A DNA stretch of 8,565 nt from NCBI GenBank assembly GCA_030682505.1, contig JAUXOH010000186.1, forward strand, positions 1-8,565, in the 5' to 3' direction. A model generated the notes under the pieces. It worked only from the letters and a program-made list of their open reading frames with translations, was not told the DNA's origin and ran no database searches. The position numbers were made by a program, and so were the translations under genes. This document shows, one piece after another, positions 6,381-8,565 of this stretch (the first letter of the stretch is position 1; each line of letters begins with the position of its first letter). The DNA comes from Candidatus Didemnitutus sp. GTDB taxonomy: Bacteria; Verrucomicrobiota; Verrucomicrobiia; Opitutales; Opitutaceae.

Positions 6381-7877
6381 ATGAATCCCCTCCTTCCTCT
6401 CGCGGTGCGGCTGCGTCGTCTTTGGCACACCGACATCTGGTCCGCTGCGACGGCCCGCGACCGTTCGGTGCGCGGACGATTCTACGCCATGCTGCGGGTC
6501 GTTTCGATCACGGTCTCGGGCCTGTCGGAATTGAAGGTCGCGGCCCGAGCCGCCGCGCTGAGTTACAGTTCGTTGCTGGGCCTGGGACCGATGGTGGCCC
6601 TCGCCGTATTGGTGGCGGGCTTCACCTTGGGGGATCGTGATCCCGCCATTCTGGCGCGCGGCCTGAATCAAATCATCAGTTTCATCGCGCCTCCGGTCGC
6701 TCAATACGATCGCGCCATCAGCCAAGAGAACAGTGCGCACCGTCCGGCCGAGTCGGCCGTCGCCGCGGAAGGCGAAACCCCACCGGAAGCGCAACAGGCA
6801 CCCGATCCGGAATTGGTCAAACTGATCAACAGCTTCATCAGCCATTCCCGTTCCGGCACCGCTGGCGCGGTCGGTTTGTTCATCTTGCTGGTCATTGCCG
6901 TGCAACTGTTCACGACGATCGAAAACGCCTTCAACGATATTTGGGGCGTCCGGCGCGGGCGCAGCTGGCTGACCCGCATCGTTTATTACTGGTCGGTCAT
7001 CACCCTTGGCGCGCTGTTGTTTTTCACTTCGCTGACCCTGCTCTCGGCCGGCGCCCTCGTGAATCTGTTTTTCGACAAGCTGCCGCTCGGAACCCAGGTG
7101 AAGGAGCTGTTCGTCTGGATGCTACCCTCCACCTCGGCCGTTGTGCTCACCCTGATCCTGACGCTGTTTTACCGCGCGATCCCCAACACCCGGGTGAAAT
7201 GGAGCGCAGCGTTGATCGGCGCGCTCGTCGTCACAGCCCTGTTGCTGCTGAACAACACCCTCGCTTTCCTTTACTTCAAGCGCGTGGTGCTTTCGAAGAG
7301 CCTCTACGGCTCGGTCGGCATTCTTCCAATTCTGATGCTGGGCCTCTATATTTTTTGGTTCTTTGTGCTGGTCGGCGGCCAGATCACCTACGCGGTGCAA
7401 AATGTGCACTATCGCAGCAGCCAAACGGCTTGGCACAGCTTGAACATCTTCTCCCGCGAGAGCTTGTCCCTGCTGGTGCTCCTGTTGATCGCCCGACGCT
7501 TCAAGCATTGCCAACCGCCCTACTCCGTCACGGAACTCTCGCTGCGGATCAACGTGCCGTCGCAAGTGTTGAACGAATGCCTCAACCGCCTCTGTGATTT
7601 GCAACTGATCGCCCAGTTGCCGTCGGCCGAAGCGAAGGACCCCAACAATTACGGCTATCAACCGGCCCGGCCGCTCAATCGGATCACGCTGCTCGATTTT
7701 CAACAGTTGTTTGCCAACTACGGCGCGGCGCCCAGCGGCGAGATGCTCGACAGCGTTGATCCGATCCTCGCCCATTATCACGCCAAGCTCGCCGCCACCT
7801 TGCGGGAAACGATCGGTAGTCCCACGCTGGATGAGCTGATTGATTCCTTCGACGGAGCAAAGGTGGCCACGCGTTGA
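6381..7877 (+). CDS. YihY/BrkB-family inner-membrane protein with a C-terminal winged-helix-like domain
   Basis: A 498-residue protein of the YihY/virulence factor BrkB family, whose molecular function is poorly defined; older RNase BN annotations of this family are wrong. About six membrane helices are visible: around 57-82, 159-182, 200-232, 244-265, 274-298 and 310-340. Family landmarks are AAALSYSSLLGLGP (57-70), FNDIWGVRRG (184-193), FYRAIPNTRVKW (263-274) and YGSVGILPILMLGLYIFW (309-326). Two features stand out. A polar loop rich in Ala, Glu, Gln and Pro (about 108-145) separates the first two helices. A soluble extension follows the last helix (about 355-498), in which YSVTELSLRINVPSQVL and CLNRLCDLQLIAQL (381-413) look like a winged helix. 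The family core is usually about 290 residues, so the extra length is mostly this tail and the loop. The gene lies 28 bp behind the GYF_2 gene in the same presumed operon. Confidence 0.9.
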   Translation: MNPLLPLAVRLRRLWHTDIWSAATARDRSVRGRFYAMLRVVSITVSGLSELKVAARAAALSYSSLLGLGPMVALAVLVAGFTLGDRDPAILARGLNQIISFIAPPVAQYDRAISQENSAHRPAESAVAAEGETPPEAQQAPDPELVKLINSFISHSRSGTAGAVGLFILLVIAVQLFTTIENAFNDIWGVRRGRSWLTRIVYYWSVITLGALLFFTSLTLLSAGALVNLFFDKLPLGTQVKELFVWMLPSTSAVVLTLILTLFYRAIPNTRVKWSAALIGALVVTALLLLNNTLAFLYFKRVVLSKSLYGSVGILPILMLGLYIFWFFVLVGGQITYAVQNVHYRSSQTAWHSLNIFSRESLSLLVLLLIARRFKHCQPPYSVTELSLRINVPSQVLNECLNRLCDLQLIAQLPSAEAKDPNNYGYQPARPLNRITLLDFQQLFANYGAAPSGEMLDSVDPILAHYHAKLAATLRETIGSPTLDELIDSFDGAKVATR

Positions 7878-7879
7878 CG

Positions 7880-7919
7880 AAAAAAAACCGTGCGTCCGAC
7901 TGAACGTTCGGACGCACGG
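7880..7919 (-). terminator. Intrinsic terminator for leftward transcription from the response regulator
   Basis: A perfect 12-bp GC-rich stem (7888-7899 with 7908-7919) has an 8-nt loop. Read leftward it is followed by eight T's (complement of the A's at 7880-7887), a textbook Rho-independent terminator. It lies about 135 bp past the response-regulator stop and abuts the stop codon of the BrkB-family gene. Read rightward there is no adjacent T-tract, so termination of the argS operon here would rely on the hairpin alone. Confidence 0.87.
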
Positions 7920-8054
7920 CCTATCGAAGACTTTTTGCTTGGTGTCTGAGGTAATCCAACACTCGACGGGCCCACAGTAGCAGATCGAGGGAGCCCCGTC
8001 TGTCAGGTCAGAGCTGATTCTGGTGTCGGACGGCGTCTGACACGCCATTCCGGG
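7920..8054. other. Intergenic region between the terminator and the response-regulator stop
   Basis: This 135-bp segment forms the 3' untranslated region of the response-regulator transcript. No coding sequence is supported: the long leftward frame crossing it is an antisense shadow of the BrkB-family gene. Its right half is occupied by the REP-like repeat module. Nothing recognisable was found in 7920-7990. Confidence 0.6.
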
Positions 8055-8073
8055 TCAGAGGACCCCGTCTGTC
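7991..8073. repeat. REP-like module: three imperfect repeat units around a hairpin
   Basis: CCCCGTCTGTC occurs twice (7994-8004 and 8063-8073), and GGTCAGAG occurs twice inside that pair (8006-8013 and 8053-8060). Centred between the GGTCAGAG copies, with a 9-nt spacer on each side, is a hairpin at 8023-8043 (GTGTCGGAC, loop GGC, GTCTGACAC; one G-T pair). CGTCTG recurs at 7997, 8034 and 8066. The right end overlaps the last codons and stop of the response-regulator gene. Short GTCTGAC-type palindromes of this kind are often REP-like elements dispersed by RAYT transposases. No transposase is present here, so that link is inference. Confidence 0.5.
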
Positions 8074-8565
8074 CACCGCACCGCGGCGCGGAGCAGTTCC
8101 GACGCGTCGGCCAGTCCAAGTTTTTCCTTAATTCTGGCCTGGTATTCCTGCACGGTCTTCATGCTGACACTCAGGTCCGCCGCGATGCGCTTCGTGCCGT
8201 GGCCATCACCCATGCGCCGAAAGACCTCGAGTTCGCGATCACTGAGGGTATCGACGGAACCGGCCCGGTTTGGCCCGCGGCGGCCCACCATGCGTTCCGC
8301 CAAGCGGGCCAGCACATCAGGATTGGCATAAACGTTGCCACTTTGGACACAGCGAATGGCCTCCACAATCCTCGTGGTCGATTCGCGCTTCATCACGTAG
8401 CCGGCCGCTCCGGCCCGCAAGGCCCGCTCCACCTGGGCCAGCTCTTCGTGCATCGAGAGCACGATCACTTTCACCGCGGGCATTTGCGCCCGGAGATCCT
8501 TGATCAAGTCCAGCCCGGTTCCCGTGCGCAGCGAGAGATCGACAATCGCGATATCCGGCGGCGCC
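8055..8565 (-). CDS. NarL/FixJ (LuxR)-type response regulator, C-terminal part (start lies past the right edge)
   Basis: A DNA-binding response regulator of a two-component system. About 169 residues are visible. The receiver domain is entered at PDIAIVDLSLRTGTGLDL, whose Asp in IVD (codon 8538-8540) is the likely phosphoacceptor. VIVLSMHEE (conserved Ser) and GAAGYVMKRES (conserved Lys) follow. After a linker, LSDRELEVFRRMGDGHGTKRI and VSMKTVQEYQARIKEKLGL form the LuxR-type helix-turn-helix near the C-terminus. Roughly 45-55 N-terminal residues, including the acidic Asp/Glu pair, are outside the window. The TTG at 8507 is not a start: the frame stays open and receiver-like up to the edge. 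The partner histidine kinase is not visible, so the signal is unknown. The last codons and stop fall within a repeat module, and a terminator lies downstream. Confidence 0.93.
   Translation of the reverse strand, partial: APPDIAIVDLSLRTGTGLDLIKDLRAQMPAVKVIVLSMHEELAQVERALRAGAAGYVMKRESTTRIVEAIRCVQSGNVYANPDVLARLAERMVGRRGPNRAGSVDTLSDRELEVFRRMGDGHGTKRIAADLSVSMKTVQEYQARIKEKLGLADASELLRAAVRWTDGVL

Noticed and set aside
7122..8048. Long leftward frame spanning the BrkB-family gene and the intergenic repeats
   Set aside because: It crosses the terminator hairpin and repeat module, and most of it is antisense to a supported membrane-protein gene.
8055..8507. Complete short response regulator starting at TTG 8507
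   Set aside because: Codons upstream of 8507 continue the receiver domain, including the likely phosphoacceptor Asp, so the gene is cut by the window edge.
1..8565. Novel defence, mobile or biosynthetic system
   Set aside because: No toxin-antitoxin pair, nuclease, transposase, integrase, CRISPR repeat or reverse transcriptase is visible; the genes are mostly housekeeping or membrane families.

Overview
This is a GC-rich bacterial chromosomal segment made mostly of ordinary cellular genes. The gene content and protein style suggest a Verrucomicrobiota genome, perhaps of the Opitutales type. That placement is an inference from how the proteins look, not from a marker gene. Most starts in the window have no recognisable Shine-Dalgarno sequence.

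Layout from left to right. (1) The 5' part of a beta-class carbonic anhydrase gene runs leftward off the edge. (2) Divergent from it, across about 150 bp, is a large single-chain ion channel: a two-helix pore with a TLGFGD filter followed by two RCK/TrkA units. (3) A leftward gene of the thymidine/pyrimidine-nucleoside phosphorylase family converges on the channel gene. A strong leftward intrinsic terminator lies between them. (4) An AT-rich intergenic region of about 200 bp follows, with a plausible rightward promoter and a direct repeat. (5) A probable rightward operon comes next: arginyl-tRNA synthetase (argS), a GYF_2-domain membrane protein, and a YihY/BrkB-family membrane protein with a winged-helix-like C-terminal domain. 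(6) A second strong leftward terminator and a compact REP-like repeat module follow. (7) The 3' part of a leftward NarL/LuxR-type response regulator gene runs off the right edge.

No mobile element gene, CRISPR array, rRNA, tRNA or prophage is visible, and I found no convincing new multi-gene system. The best lead is the phosphorylase. Three of the residues that contact phosphate in E. coli thymidine phosphorylase, and the active-site histidine, are replaced, while the pyrimidine-binding Arg/Ser/Lys remain. Other points of interest are the repeat module that overlaps the stop codon of the response regulator, the degenerate first nucleotide site of the channel, and the uncharacterised GYF_2-BrkB pair behind argS.
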